A DNA stretch of 64,000 nucleotides from Allobosea sp. (GTDB lineage: Bacteria > Pseudomonadota > Alphaproteobacteria > Rhizobiales > Beijerinckiaceae): contig JAAEQB010000050.1 in assembly GCA_024231975.1 (NCBI GenBank), forward strand, positions 186,001 to 250,000, written 5' to 3'. Below, piece by piece: positions 52,750 through 60,419 of the stretch. Below the pieces are notes generated by a model, which searched no databases, was not told where the DNA came from, and saw only the letters and a list, made by a program, of their open reading frames with translations. Position 1 is the stretch's first letter. Each line of letters opens with the position of its first letter. A program made the translations under genes and the position numbers.

Positions 52750-53076
52750 ATGATCCACCAGTTGCGCATCAACGAGATCTTCGAGCGCAACAAGGCGGCA
52801 TTCCACGCCCGCTTCCGCGATCATGCCAGCCGGATCATGGCCCGCCACGGCTTCCGCATCCTGTCGATGTGGGAGACGCGCAGCGCCGACCGCACCGAGT
52901 TCGCCTATCTGCTCGCCTGGCCCAATCTCGAGACCAAGGCGGCGCGCTGGGCAAGCTTCATGGCCGATCCCGAATGGATCGAGATCAAGCGCGTCAGCGT
53001 CATCGAGCATGGCGACCTCGTCGGCGCCATCGAGGACCGCGTGCTGATGCCGACCGACTACTCTCCGCCCCTGTGA
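52750..53076 (+). CDS. NIPSNAP-family protein, cytoplasmic
   Basis: 108 residues from ATG 52750 (GAGGGAG upstream), 14 nt after carA. Core MIHQLRINEIFERNKAAFHA, RFRDHASRIMARHGFRILSM, FMADPEWIEIKRVS is closely related to the protein at 49934 but without a signal peptide. Probably co-transcribed with carA. Function unknown. Confidence 0.85.
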   Translation: MIHQLRINEIFERNKAAFHARFRDHASRIMARHGFRILSMWETRSADRTEFAYLLAWPNLETKAARWASFMADPEWIEIKRVSVIEHGDLVGAIEDRVLMPTDYSPPL

Positions 53077-53089
53077 TTGGCCGCTGTGA

Positions 53090-53118
53090 TTGACAGGGCG
53101 ACGCGCCCGCGCTCTAAG
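53090..53118 (+). promoter_or_regulatory. Probable promoter of the tyrA leader transcript
   Basis: -35 TTGACA (53090-53095), 17-bp spacer, -10 TCTAAG (53113-53118, 4 of 6 consensus). The predicted start falls at or next to 53125, the A of the leader-peptide ATG, giving a leaderless leader mRNA as in rhizobial trpL. Confidence 0.6.
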
Positions 53119-53124
53119 CGGGCC

Positions 53125-53175
53125 ATGACCTTCGCCTGCCTTCTCGCCCGCAACTATTACGCCCCGTCCTCATAG
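53125..53175 (+). CDS. Candidate Tyr/Phe leader peptide of a tyrA attenuator
   Basis: A 16-codon frame, MTFACLLARNYYAPSS, ends at TAG 53173-53175. It holds one Phe and two adjacent Tyr codons, fits an aromatic-amino-acid leader peptide, and lies 91 nt before tyrA. No Shine-Dalgarno precedes it, but the promoter position implies leaderless translation. Proposed from layout only; not similar to a leader peptide I can name. Confidence 0.6.
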   Translation: MTFACLLARNYYAPSS

Positions 53176-53176
53176 A

Positions 53177-53270
53177 GGCGGTGGCATCTTCATGTCTCAA
53201 CCGCCGCGCTGGCGGTTGAATTCAGGCAGTCACCCGGCATCGCGGCCCCTCCCGAAGGACCCAGCGATGC
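53177..53270 (+). promoter_or_regulatory. Mutually exclusive hairpins between leader peptide and tyrA
   Basis: GGCGGT (53177-53182) can pair with ACCGCC (53200-53205), which excludes the stronger hairpin CAACCGCC/GGCGGTTG (53198-53205 with 53211-53218, loop GCGCT). A further hairpin GCATCGC/GCGATGC (53237-53243 with 53264-53270) would bury the tyrA start codon (ATG 53267), with AAGGA in its loop. No T-run follows the GGCGGTTG hairpin, so control may be at translation or by Rho. Confidence 0.55.
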
Positions 53271-54106
53271 TTACCCCGAACAAGACCAATCCCTCCGTCG
53301 GCCTGATGGGCTTCGGCGCCTTCGGCCGCCTGATCGCCCGCCACCTCAAGCCGCATTGCCGCCTGCTGGCTTTCGACCCGGCATTGCCGGCCGATGCAGC
53401 CTCCGGCGGCATCATCGCTGCCGATCCGGCGCAGATCGCCGCCTGCGACATCGTCATCCTCGCCGTGCCGGTCGCAGCCCTCTCCGAGGCGATCGCCACC
53501 TTGCGGCCGCACCTGCGCGCCGGGGCGATCGTCGTCGATGTCGGCTCGGTCAAGATCGACCCGGCCATGACCATGCTGGCCGAGCTGCCGGATGACGTCG
53601 AGATCGTCGGCACCCATCCGCTCTTCGGCCCGCAGAGTGGCCGTGACGGCATTGCCGGCCTCAAGATCGCGATCTGCCCGATCCGCGGCCGCAGCGCCTG
53701 GCGCATCGCCGCCATCCTGCGCCGGGTGCTGCGTCTCAAGGTCATCATGACGACGCCGGAGGCACATGACCGCGAGGCGGCGCTGGTCCAGGGCCTGACC
53801 CATCTCATCGCCAAGATCCTGGTCCGGATGGAGCCGCTGCCCCGCCGCATGACCACGGCGAGCTTCGACCTGCTGATGCGCGCGACCGAGATGGTACGCC
53901 ATGACAGCCCGGCCGTCTTCCTCGCCATCGAGCAGGCCAATCCGCACGCCCGCCCGGTGCGCGACCGCTTCTTCGCCCTCGCCGAGGAGATGCGGGCGCA
54001 TCTGGACGAGGCCCGGCAACCTCCCGCGAACGCACAGGGACCATCCGCGGCCCGGCCGGTACCGCCTGTCGCGGAACTGGCTGGCGAGCAGCCCTACCCG
54101 TCGTAG
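53267..54106 (+). CDS. Prephenate/arrogenate dehydrogenase, TyrA-like
   Basis: 279 residues from ATG 53267 (AAGGA upstream); the ATG at 53192 lies inside the hairpin region and is unlikely. NAD-binding VGLMGFGAFGRLIARHL near the N-terminus, then GAIVVDVGSVK, HPLFGPQSGRDGIAGLKIA (the HPMFGP region of prephenate dehydrogenases), and a helical C-terminal domain. Oxidatively decarboxylates prephenate or arrogenate in tyrosine synthesis. Overlaps the phospholipase-like gene by 13 bp, tail-to-tail. Confidence 0.88.
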   Translation: MLTPNKTNPSVGLMGFGAFGRLIARHLKPHCRLLAFDPALPADAASGGIIAADPAQIAACDIVILAVPVAALSEAIATLRPHLRAGAIVVDVGSVKIDPAMTMLAELPDDVEIVGTHPLFGPQSGRDGIAGLKIAICPIRGRSAWRIAAILRRVLRLKVIMTTPEAHDREAALVQGLTHLIAKILVRMEPLPRRMTTASFDLLMRATEMVRHDSPAVFLAIEQANPHARPVRDRFFALAEEMRAHLDEARQPPANAQGPSAARPVPPVAELAGEQPYPS

Positions 54107-56142
54107 CAGTCTCTGCCGTTCCCACGCATGAAGTAGGCGCTCGCAAAGTCCCGGTAGTTGGACGTCGCGGCGTTGATCATCTGGGTGGCGGTAAGAGCGG
54201 GATAAGCGCTGGTCGGATAGGTCACGTTGACGTAGTCGAACAGTGACCAGCCGAACGATGCGGGCCGGTTCGCGAGCACGCCGAGATATTCCAGCAATCT
54301 GCCCTGGATATTGAGCTTGCCGACGCCCAGATAGGTCGCGCTCCCGAAATTGATCAGCATTTCGCCGCGCTGGCGCGGCTGCTTCACCGCGTCGATGAAG
54401 AGCTGGAACTTCGTGCTCCACGGATCGATCAGGGGCAAACCCTTGTAGCGATCTTGAAGGTAGACACGGAACTGGCGCTTGTCGGTTGGCTCCAGCCAGC
54501 CGCCGTCCCGATTATCGCCGAAGTTCATCGGCACGCCGAGCGACGAGTCGTCATTGATCCGATTGATCAGATAGATCTTCCCCATTGCCTCGCTGAGATG
54601 GGGGATATCTGACTTGTTGACGATCACCGGATAGGCCGAAAGCACTGCGCGCAGCGCTTCATAGACGGCGGCTCCAAATCGGCCCGGATCGATGCCGTCC
54701 CAGTCGTCGATCTTCAACGACATGACCAGAAACTCCCATGTCCGCGAGGACAGGAAAGCCGTGCATTCGTCCAACAGTGAAACGAACGACTGATACTCGT
54801 TGATCGGGGTGTAGAAGTTGAGCGCCCCGTGGCAGGTCACGAATGTGAAGGTCGATCCCGATTTCTGTACCTTGAGCCTGACATCGAGAACGCGAACACC
54901 GGCATCGAGCTGCTGGGTGATCGACATGTTGTGGCAGGCATAGGCCGTCGTCGGCAGCCAGGTATTGATCGCCGCGCTGTCATGCGTCCCCATCAGGCTG
55001 ATGTCGCAGATCAAGGGATCGAGGATCGGAGAGGGCTGGTCGCCACCGCTCCTGGCGGGAACGGCCGCCACGGCCCCGGGGCCGACCTTGGCCACCATCC
55101 CACCCTTGACCGCGCCTCCGCCCGGCGCTGCGGGCATCGGCTTGGTGTGCATCTCCATGGTCTGCTGAACCCGGTAGCCGGTCGTCACGACCGGATCCGG
55201 GAATGGCATCAGGCACAGGCCGGGGGCGAAGCTTGATTCAGGATTGATAGCGCCGGGTTGACTCGAGATCGACACATCGCCCGACCAGGTACTGCCGTCG
55301 AACCAGGACATGAAGATCGCGGGGTTGCCGCGACCGCGATAGGCCAGCCAAAGCTTGTTGTCGAAAACCAGGAGATTGGGGGCATTATCAGTACGGGCAT
55401 CGAGATGTCCGGCCTGGTCGGAGAGCTTCTGGTCGCCGGACCAGGTGGTCCCGTCGAGCCAGGAGATGAAGAGCCCGTCCTTCTGGGCGCCCTTGTAGAT
55501 CAGGACGAGCCTGCCATTGAAGACGGCTGCGGCTGGCCCCCGATCCGACCAGGGATCGATCCCGCCCGGTAGTTCGCTTATCGGCTTGTCGCCGTCCCAA
55601 TCGCCGCCGTCGAACCAGGCCGCGTAGAGTTTCACGACGCCGGCGCCCTTGTAGATCAGGTAGAGCTTGTTGTTGAAGACGACGGCCGTGGGAGGCTGGT
55701 CCGACTTCAGCGTGCTGCCGGCCTTCGTGCCGATCGGGATATCGCCATGCCACTGCCAGCCGTCGAACCAGGAGCCGTAGATGGTCGTGCTTCCGGCTCC
55801 GACATAGAACATGTACAGAAGGTCGTTGTAGACAACCAGCGTCGGCGCCTGATCTGTTTTTGGGTCGACCTCACTCGAAAGATCGCTGATCTTCTGATCA
55901 CTGCCCCAGGTCACCCCGTCGAAGAATGACATGAATATATTACTGCCGAGATGGCCGTTATAAACCATCAAAATTCGATTATTATATAAGCAGGCAGCTG
56001 GAGCGCTTTTTGTCTTTGGCGTTATACCGCCACGCTGGCCTGATATGCTCGTGTCGCCTGTCCAGGTCGCCCCATCATAGATGGTCGTGAAAATTTCCGT
56101 GCTTTCACCCCGGCCCCTGTAAAACAGCCCCAGCTTCGCCAT
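54094..56142 (-). CDS. Six-repeat propeller fused to a PI-PLC-X-like phospholipase domain
   Basis: 682 residues from ATG 56142. Residues ~4-318 hold six repeats of about 52 residues, each ending in a WFDGxTWxGDxxIS-type motif (e.g. FDGSTWSGD, FDGVTWGSD, FDGGDWDGD), consistent with a six-bladed propeller. Residues ~320-370 are a Gly/Ala/Pro linker. Residues ~373-682 match the PI-PLC X fold: catalytic His387 in LMGTHDSAA, Asp420/Arg422 in DAGVRVLDVRLK, and His438 in VTCHGALNF. The His-His spacing of 51 is close to the 50 of Bacillus PI-PLC. No signal peptide. Repeats may bind carbohydrate. Acquired gene is likely but not shown. Confidence 0.78.
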   Translation of the reverse strand: MAKLGLFYRGRGESTEIFTTIYDGATWTGDTSISGQRGGITPKTKSAPAACLYNNRILMVYNGHLGSNIFMSFFDGVTWGSDQKISDLSSEVDPKTDQAPTLVVYNDLLYMFYVGAGSTTIYGSWFDGWQWHGDIPIGTKAGSTLKSDQPPTAVVFNNKLYLIYKGAGVVKLYAAWFDGGDWDGDKPISELPGGIDPWSDRGPAAAVFNGRLVLIYKGAQKDGLFISWLDGTTWSGDQKLSDQAGHLDARTDNAPNLLVFDNKLWLAYRGRGNPAIFMSWFDGSTWSGDVSISSQPGAINPESSFAPGLCLMPFPDPVVTTGYRVQQTMEMHTKPMPAAPGGGAVKGGMVAKVGPGAVAAVPARSGGDQPSPILDPLICDISLMGTHDSAAINTWLPTTAYACHNMSITQQLDAGVRVLDVRLKVQKSGSTFTFVTCHGALNFYTPINEYQSFVSLLDECTAFLSSRTWEFLVMSLKIDDWDGIDPGRFGAAVYEALRAVLSAYPVIVNKSDIPHLSEAMGKIYLINRINDDSSLGVPMNFGDNRDGGWLEPTDKRQFRVYLQDRYKGLPLIDPWSTKFQLFIDAVKQPRQRGEMLINFGSATYLGVGKLNIQGRLLEYLGVLANRPASFGWSLFDYVNVTYPTSAYPALTATQMINAATSNYRDFASAYFMRGNGRDCYDG

Positions 56143-56256
56143 TGCGCATCTCCGCAGCTCAACCTCTGCGCGAGAGATGAGCGCTGAGCACAACCGGCGT
56201 CAACGCGGGGCGCGTGAACCAGTGTTCACATCGGTGAGCCGCGTCTCGCGCTGTCC

Positions 56257-57189
56257 CTAAGCCGCCTTCGCCTCCTGCCGCAGGAAGCCAGCGAGCTTGC
56301 TCGCCGACAGCCCGGCCTCGTGCGCGATCCGCGTCGCCAGCGCCACGGCCGCCGGGCGCGGCTGCCCCATCGGCCGGTCGAGCCAGTACGATACTGGGTT
56401 GAGCGCGGTGCGCTGGTCGACCCTGGCGATCCGGCCGGCATCGACCTGGGCCTGCGCCAGCGGCGGGCGCGACAGCGCCACGCCGAGCCCCGACGCAGCG
56501 GCGTCGAGCACGAGATTGTAGTCCTCGAAGCGCCGATCATTCGCACGCGGCCGGAAATCCAGCCCCTGCGCGTTGAACCAGGCGCGCCAGCCGGCCGCGT
56601 CCGAATCATGGATCAACGGCTGGTCGAGGAAGCGTTCCGGCTTGCCTTCGCCGATCGCCCTGGCCAGCTCCGGCGAAGCGACGGGATAGCACCACTCCTC
56701 GAACAGCTGCACCGAGACCCGCCCCGGCGTGCCGCCCCGGCCGCAGCGAATGGCGAGGTCGATGCCCTCCTCCTCCAGATCGACCTTGCGATGGTCGACC
56801 TGCAGCATGATCCGCACCGCGGGATCACCGCTCTCCAGACGCTGCCAGCGCGGCATCAGCCAGAGCGAACAGACCGACGGCGTCGCGCTGAAGCGCACTA
56901 CCGCCGCCCCGCGCGGCTCGCTCCAGCGATCGGATGAATCGGCGAAGACCGAGAACGCCTCCTGCGTGCGCTGGAACAGGCGCTGCCCCTCCGGCGTGAG
57001 CGCGACGCCGCGGGCCTGGCGCTCGAACACGCGCAGGCCGAGCCAATGCTCGAGCTTGGCGACCTGCCGCGAGACCGCACCATGCGTCAGGTTCAGCGCC
57101 TCGGCCGCAGCCGAGAAACTGCCGGAGCGGGCGGCGGCCTCGAAGGCGCGCAGCGTGTCCAAGGGCGGAAGTGGCGAGCTGTGATCCAT
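56257..57189 (-). CDS. LysR-family regulator, GcvA-like
   Basis: 310 residues from ATG 57189 (a GTG at 57195 is the alternative). Helix-turn-helix LDTLRAFEAAARSGSFSAAA, EALNLTHGAVSRQVAKLEHW typical of the GcvA branch, with an effector domain containing EEEGIDLAIRCGRGGTPGRV. It diverges from an EamA transporter across ~90 bp, so it probably controls that gene. The gap shows ATTGA/TCAAT and a repeated AGCTCGTC, possible contact sites. Confidence 0.88.
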   Translation of the reverse strand: MDHSSPLPPLDTLRAFEAAARSGSFSAAAEALNLTHGAVSRQVAKLEHWLGLRVFERQARGVALTPEGQRLFQRTQEAFSVFADSSDRWSEPRGAAVVRFSATPSVCSLWLMPRWQRLESGDPAVRIMLQVDHRKVDLEEEGIDLAIRCGRGGTPGRVSVQLFEEWCYPVASPELARAIGEGKPERFLDQPLIHDSDAAGWRAWFNAQGLDFRPRANDRRFEDYNLVLDAAASGLGVALSRPPLAQAQVDAGRIARVDQRTALNPVSYWLDRPMGQPRPAAVALATRIAHEAGLSASKLAGFLRQEAKAA

Positions 57190-57282
57190 GCTCACAGCTC
57201 GTCATTGAATTACTCGTTTGTCAATCAGCTCGTCGAGGCGCTTATCGGAGGCGAACCGTCATTCGCCCCAAAGAGGCCCGTC

Positions 57283-58182
57283 ATGACAACCGCCTGTCCC
57301 GCCGCCCCGACCCGGCCCGGCTCCACCCTCGACGCCATGCTGCTCTTCACCATCCCCTTCACCGTGATCGCCTGGGCCTCGTCCTTCCCGGCGATCCGGG
57401 CCGGGCTCGCCGGCTTCGGTGCGCTGGAAATGGCGGCGCTGCGTTTTGCCATCGCCGGCGTCTTCGCCGCGCTCTTCCTGATCGTGACACGGCCGAAGCT
57501 GCCCGAGCGCGCCGACATCTGGCGCTTTCTCACCGGCGGCATCGTCTTCATCGCGCTCTATGCGATCTTCCTCAATCTCGGCCAGCGCGTCGTGCCGGCG
57601 GGCGCGGCGAGCTTCATCATCAACACCAACCCGATCATGACGGCGGCGCTCGCCATGCTGGTCCTGAACGAGCGCTTCAGCGCCCTCGCCTGGGCCGGCA
57701 CTGCGCTGGCCTTCGCCGGCATCGGCGTGATCGCTGTCGGCAATGGGCTCGACCTCAATATCGGCGTCAGCGTCCTGCTGATCCTCGGCGCAGCCCTGTG
57801 CAACTCGGTCTCGACCGTGGTGCAGAAGCCGCTCTTTTCCCGCCACAAGCCGCTCACCGTCGCGGCCTGGAACATGGCGCTGGGCGGCCTTGCCCTGACG
57901 CCCTTCCTGCCCAGCGCGCTGGAGCAGTTGCCGGCCGCCCCGGCGCAGGCGATCTGGTCGGTGGTCTGGCTCGCTCTGGTCTCCAGCGTCGTCGCCTACG
58001 GCACCTGGGCGATCACCCTGTCGCGCCTGCCGGCCGCCCGTGCCGCCAACTTCCAGTACTGCGTGCCGCCGGCAGCGATGCTGATCAGCTTCCTCTGGCT
58101 CGGCGAGGTCCCGACCGCGCTCGGCCTGATCGGCGGCGCCATGGCCCTGGCCGGCGTGGTGCTCGTCAACCTGAAGCGGTGA
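57283..58182 (+). CDS. DMT-family EamA transporter
   Basis: 299 residues from ATG 57283 (AAAGAGG upstream). Ten hydrophobic segments in two EamA repeats: ITVIAWASSFPAIRAG-like first helix (FTVIAWASSFPAIRAGLAGF), GALEMAALRFAIAG, FIINTNPIMTAALAMLVLNE, and the second repeat with NFQYCVPPAAMLISFLWLGE. Drug/metabolite exporter, substrate unknown. Paired with the divergent LysR gene. Confidence 0.9.
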   Translation: MTTACPAAPTRPGSTLDAMLLFTIPFTVIAWASSFPAIRAGLAGFGALEMAALRFAIAGVFAALFLIVTRPKLPERADIWRFLTGGIVFIALYAIFLNLGQRVVPAGAASFIINTNPIMTAALAMLVLNERFSALAWAGTALAFAGIGVIAVGNGLDLNIGVSVLLILGAALCNSVSTVVQKPLFSRHKPLTVAAWNMALGGLALTPFLPSALEQLPAAPAQAIWSVVWLALVSSVVAYGTWAITLSRLPAARAANFQYCVPPAAMLISFLWLGEVPTALGLIGGAMALAGVVLVNLKR

Positions 58183-58401
58183 GACCATCGTCATTTTCGG
58201 GCGGCGCACGGCGCCGACCCGAGAATTTCACGACAAGAACGCGCCGGTCGGAGCCTCTTCCGGCCTGAGATGCTCGGGTCAAGCCAGGGCACGACGTGTC
58301 TTCACTGACCGCCCTGCGTTCCTGCCTGGTTCGCTTCGATCCGAGGATCATTGCCGGCGCAGGCGGTCGACACGGTCTTCCGCCGCGCGTCGTTCGCCGA
58401 G
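58183..58401. other. Intergenic spacer before the cupin operator
   Basis: About 220 bp without a gene, part of a 320-bp gap between the EamA and cupin genes. It includes sequence (CCTGAGATGCTCGGGTCAAGC, then GACGTGTCTTCACTGA) that looks like a worn copy of the repeat after manC at 6.1 kb. No promoter or other signal recognised in it; the promoter and operators follow from 58402. Confidence 0.45.
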
Positions 58402-58473
58402 ATATCTTGGCGCAGAGATAATTATCTTGACGGAAAGATATCCCTCAGCTAGATATCTTTCCGTCAAGATAAT
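58402..58473 (+). promoter_or_regulatory. Three operator-like palindromes on a promoter before the cupin gene
   Basis: Three 18-bp sites of TATCTTnnnnnnnAGATA type: 58402-58419 (TATCTTGGCGCAGAGATA), 58422-58439 (TATCTTGACGGAAAGATA), and 58453-58470 (TATCTTTCCGTCAAGATA). The second and third are exact reverse complements of each other within a perfect 23-bp inverted repeat (58419-58441 with 58451-58473). Start-to-start spacing is 20 and 31 bp, near whole helical turns. A promoter TTGACG (58426-58431), 17 bp, TAGATA (58449-58454) lies under sites two and three. Looks like MarR/PadR-type control. Confidence 0.7.
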
Positions 58474-58502
58474 TTGACCGACGATCAGCCAGGGAGGCAG
58501 CT

Positions 58503-58838
58503 ATGTTCAACGTCCTTCGGTCCGAAGATCAGCAGCGCGGCGCCAACCGCACGGTGCGTTTCGAGGGCGAGGCGCTCGGCGGCCCGGTCTCGTTCTTCAT
58601 CGTCGACGCCGAGCCGGGCCAAGGCTCGATGCTGCACGTCCATCCCTATTCCGAGACCTGGATCGTCCGGAATGGCGAGGCCGAGTTCACCGTCGGGAGC
58701 GAAAGGACGCGCGGCTATCCCGGCGACGTCGTCGTCGCCGCACCGGACATTCCACACCGCTTCGAGAATGTCGGCGACGGCCGGCTCGAACTGATCTGCG
58801 TCCACCCGAACGGGCGGATTCTGCAGCAGAACCTTTGA
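58503..58838 (+). CDS. Single-domain cupin protein
   Basis: 111 residues. Cupin motif one HVHPYSETWIVRNGEAEFTV (His, His, Glu), motif two FENVGDGRLELICVHPNG with PGDVVVAAPDIPHRF between them, all metal ligands present. GGGAGG upstream of the ATG. Small cupins of this kind can be enzymes or ligand sensors; no substrate is clear. Controlled by the triple operator array just upstream. Confidence 0.87.
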   Translation: MFNVLRSEDQQRGANRTVRFEGEALGGPVSFFIVDAEPGQGSMLHVHPYSETWIVRNGEAEFTVGSERTRGYPGDVVVAAPDIPHRFENVGDGRLELICVHPNGRILQQNL

Positions 58839-58910
58839 CGGTGACCGAGATGCCGTCACGCCCAAGGGCAATGCGCCAGATGCGGCGCATCGCTCTCTCG
58901 CACGTCGGTC

Positions 58911-59396
58911 CTAGAGGCGCCCGGCCTTGATGTACTCGACCATCTGGCTGACGACCGTGCCCCAGCCCTCGTGGAAGCCCATCTCTTCGTGCTGCTTGCG
59001 GCTGGCATCGCTGCCATGGATGGCGACGGCCCGGTAATGCGTGCCGCTGCCGTCCCTGGCGAGATCGAGGATGGCGGTGAAGAACGGGTTCGGCGAAGGC
59101 CGATAACCGCCGAGGAGCGTGTCGGTCATGACCAGCCGCTCCAGCGGCTTCACCTCGAGATAGCACTGGGTGTTGGCGAACTCCTGGCCCTCGGGCGAGC
59201 GCATGGTGAAGTTGATCGCACCGCCCGGACGCAAATCGAGGTCCAAGGCGGAGATCGCCCAAGGCTTGGGTGCGAACCAGTTGCGCAGATGCTCCGGCGT
59301 CGTCCAGGCACGCCAGACCAGTTCGACCGGTACGTCGAGTTTGCGTTCGAGCACAAGGTCGAGTTCGGGATTGATGGTGATTGCAGGCAAGGTCAT
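58911..59396 (-). CDS. SRPBCC (AHSA1-type) family protein
   Basis: 161 residues from ATG 59396, overlapping the ArsR stop by 4 nt. Motifs LDLVLERKLDVPVELVWRAW, TTPEHLRNWFAPKPW and GGAINFTMRSPEGQ, with an aromatic C-terminal helix (HEGWGTVVSQMVEYIKAGRL), are those of AHSA1/SRPBCC hydrophobic-ligand-binding proteins. Paired with ArsR as in many two-gene SRPBCC units. Ligand unknown. Confidence 0.9.
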   Translation of the reverse strand: MTLPAITINPELDLVLERKLDVPVELVWRAWTTPEHLRNWFAPKPWAISALDLDLRPGGAINFTMRSPEGQEFANTQCYLEVKPLERLVMTDTLLGGYRPSPNPFFTAILDLARDGSGTHYRAVAIHGSDASRKQHEEMGFHEGWGTVVSQMVEYIKAGRL

Positions 59397-59797
59397 TTCT
59401 TCTCCTCTTCCTTCAGGCTCATGACATAGGCGTCGAAGCGGTCGAGTCGGCGCGCCCACACATTGCGCTGGCGCCCGAGCCAATCCTCGGCGAGTTTCAA
59501 TTGGTCGGCGGCCAGCTCGTAGGTCCGGACGCGCCCAGCCTTGTGCGAGCGCACCAGGCCGCTGGTTTCGAGCACCTTCAGATGCTCGACGAAGGATGGC
59601 AGGGCCATCTTGTAGGGCGCAGCAAGCTCACTCACCGAGGCCGGCCGCGACGTCAGGCGCTCCAGCACATTGCGCCGCGTCGGGTCCGACAGCGCCCGGA
59701 AGATCTGGTCCACGATGACGGCATTGGCCGCCTGTGGTGCGTTGGATCCGATGTGCGGTGTCACGGTGTCCCCCTCGGCGCCCTTCGCCGGCGGCAT
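59393..59797 (-). CDS. ArsR-family regulator of the SRPBCC gene
   Basis: 134 residues. Winged-helix core DQIFRALSDPTRRNVLERLT, SRPASVSELAAPYKMALPSF, VEHLKVLETSGLVRSHKAGR. It lacks the cysteine pair of metal-sensing ArsR (ELCVC), so it is not an arsenic sensor; it belongs to the SdpR/AHSA1-linked branch. Likely represses itself and the SRPBCC gene from the ACTTAGG/CCTTAGT palindrome upstream. Confidence 0.9.
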   Translation of the reverse strand: MPPAKGAEGDTVTPHIGSNAPQAANAVIVDQIFRALSDPTRRNVLERLTSRPASVSELAAPYKMALPSFVEHLKVLETSGLVRSHKAGRVRTYELAADQLKLAEDWLGRQRNVWARRLDRFDAYVMSLKEEEKK

Positions 59798-59814
59798 CGA
59801 TAGCTGGACTCAAT

Positions 59815-59834
59815 ACTTAGGTCAATTCCTTAGT
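59815..59834 (-). promoter_or_regulatory. Probable ArsR operator
   Basis: ACTTAGG (59815-59821) and CCTTAGT (59828-59834) form an imperfect inverted repeat (6 of 7) across TCAATT, 18-37 bp upstream of the ArsR start. Typical place for autorepression. Confidence 0.55.
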
Positions 59835-59863
59835 TTTGAGATATGGTTGCTGCATCGCCAGAA

Positions 59864-59993
59864 CCCCTCTCCCGGATGGGAGAGGGGCAGGGGTGAGGGA
59901 CCGCCGTTGATCACCTGAACGCAACGGAGCCGTCGCGCCTCCTACGGATAGGGCAGGCCCTCATCCCTGCCCTTCTCCCACACGGGAGAAGGG
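59864..59993. repeat. Nested C/G-rich palindromic repeat
   Basis: Two perfect 10-bp hairpins, CCCCTCTCCC/GGGAGAGGGG (59864-59887, loop GGAT) and CCCTTCTCCC/GGGAGAAGGG (59970-59993, loop ACAC), are flanked by GGGTGAGGG (59891) and CCCTCATCCC (59959), which also pair. Same element style as at 6.0 kb and 17.7 kb. May end transcripts from both sides. Confidence 0.7.
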
Positions 59994-60419
59994 TTCCCCG
60001 CGCCTCTTCAGGCCGCGACGGGGATAATTCCCCAATCGATCCCCGCCGCCGAAACCTGCCTTATGCTCCTCCCCGTCCCGCCCGAACCGAGGGGGCTTCG
60101 CGAGGCGTCGAGAGGCCGGGCGGGAGAGCGGTGTCCGTGGCGAAAGAGCGTCGCAGGCTCGAAGTAGCGCGGAGGGTGATCGTCGTTCGGGACATGCGGT
60201 CCCGGTCCCGCCGGACATAAACAGACGGCGAGAACTCAAAGAGAACCGCGCGCGGGGTTCGGGCAGCGGCCAGTGGCGCTGCTTCGACATTCGACATCGA
60301 CATTCGGCACGCAGCCGTCGACTGCGACGCCGCCTTAACCCCGCGCCCTCCCTCGGATGGTGCTCTCGCAAGACCCTCGCGGTGTAAGCCGGCGAGGCGC
60401 TTTCTCTCGTCGGGTGGTC
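59994..60419. other. Non-coding region with structured, repeat-like content
   Basis: About 425 bp with no convincing gene, part of a 620-bp gap. An 8-bp inverted repeat CCCGCCCG/CGGGCGGG (60077-60084 with 60117-60124) encloses a GC-rich stem region; GGGGATAATTCCCC (60020) is another palindrome; ATTCGACATCGACATTCG (60286-60303) is a short internal repeat. An 80-codon minus-strand frame (60061-60303) exists but has no ribosome site or recognisable domain and looks like chance. May be part of the repeat at 59.9 kb or an unknown RNA. Confidence 0.5.

Noticed and set aside
53192..53266. Upstream ATG for tyrA
   Set aside because: It lies in the proposed hairpin region, lacks a ribosome site, and adds 25 residues without similarity; ATG 53267 has AAGGA upstream.
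60061..60303. 80-codon minus-strand frame in the 60-kb gap
   Set aside because: No ribosome site or domain; the region is repeat-like and palindromic.
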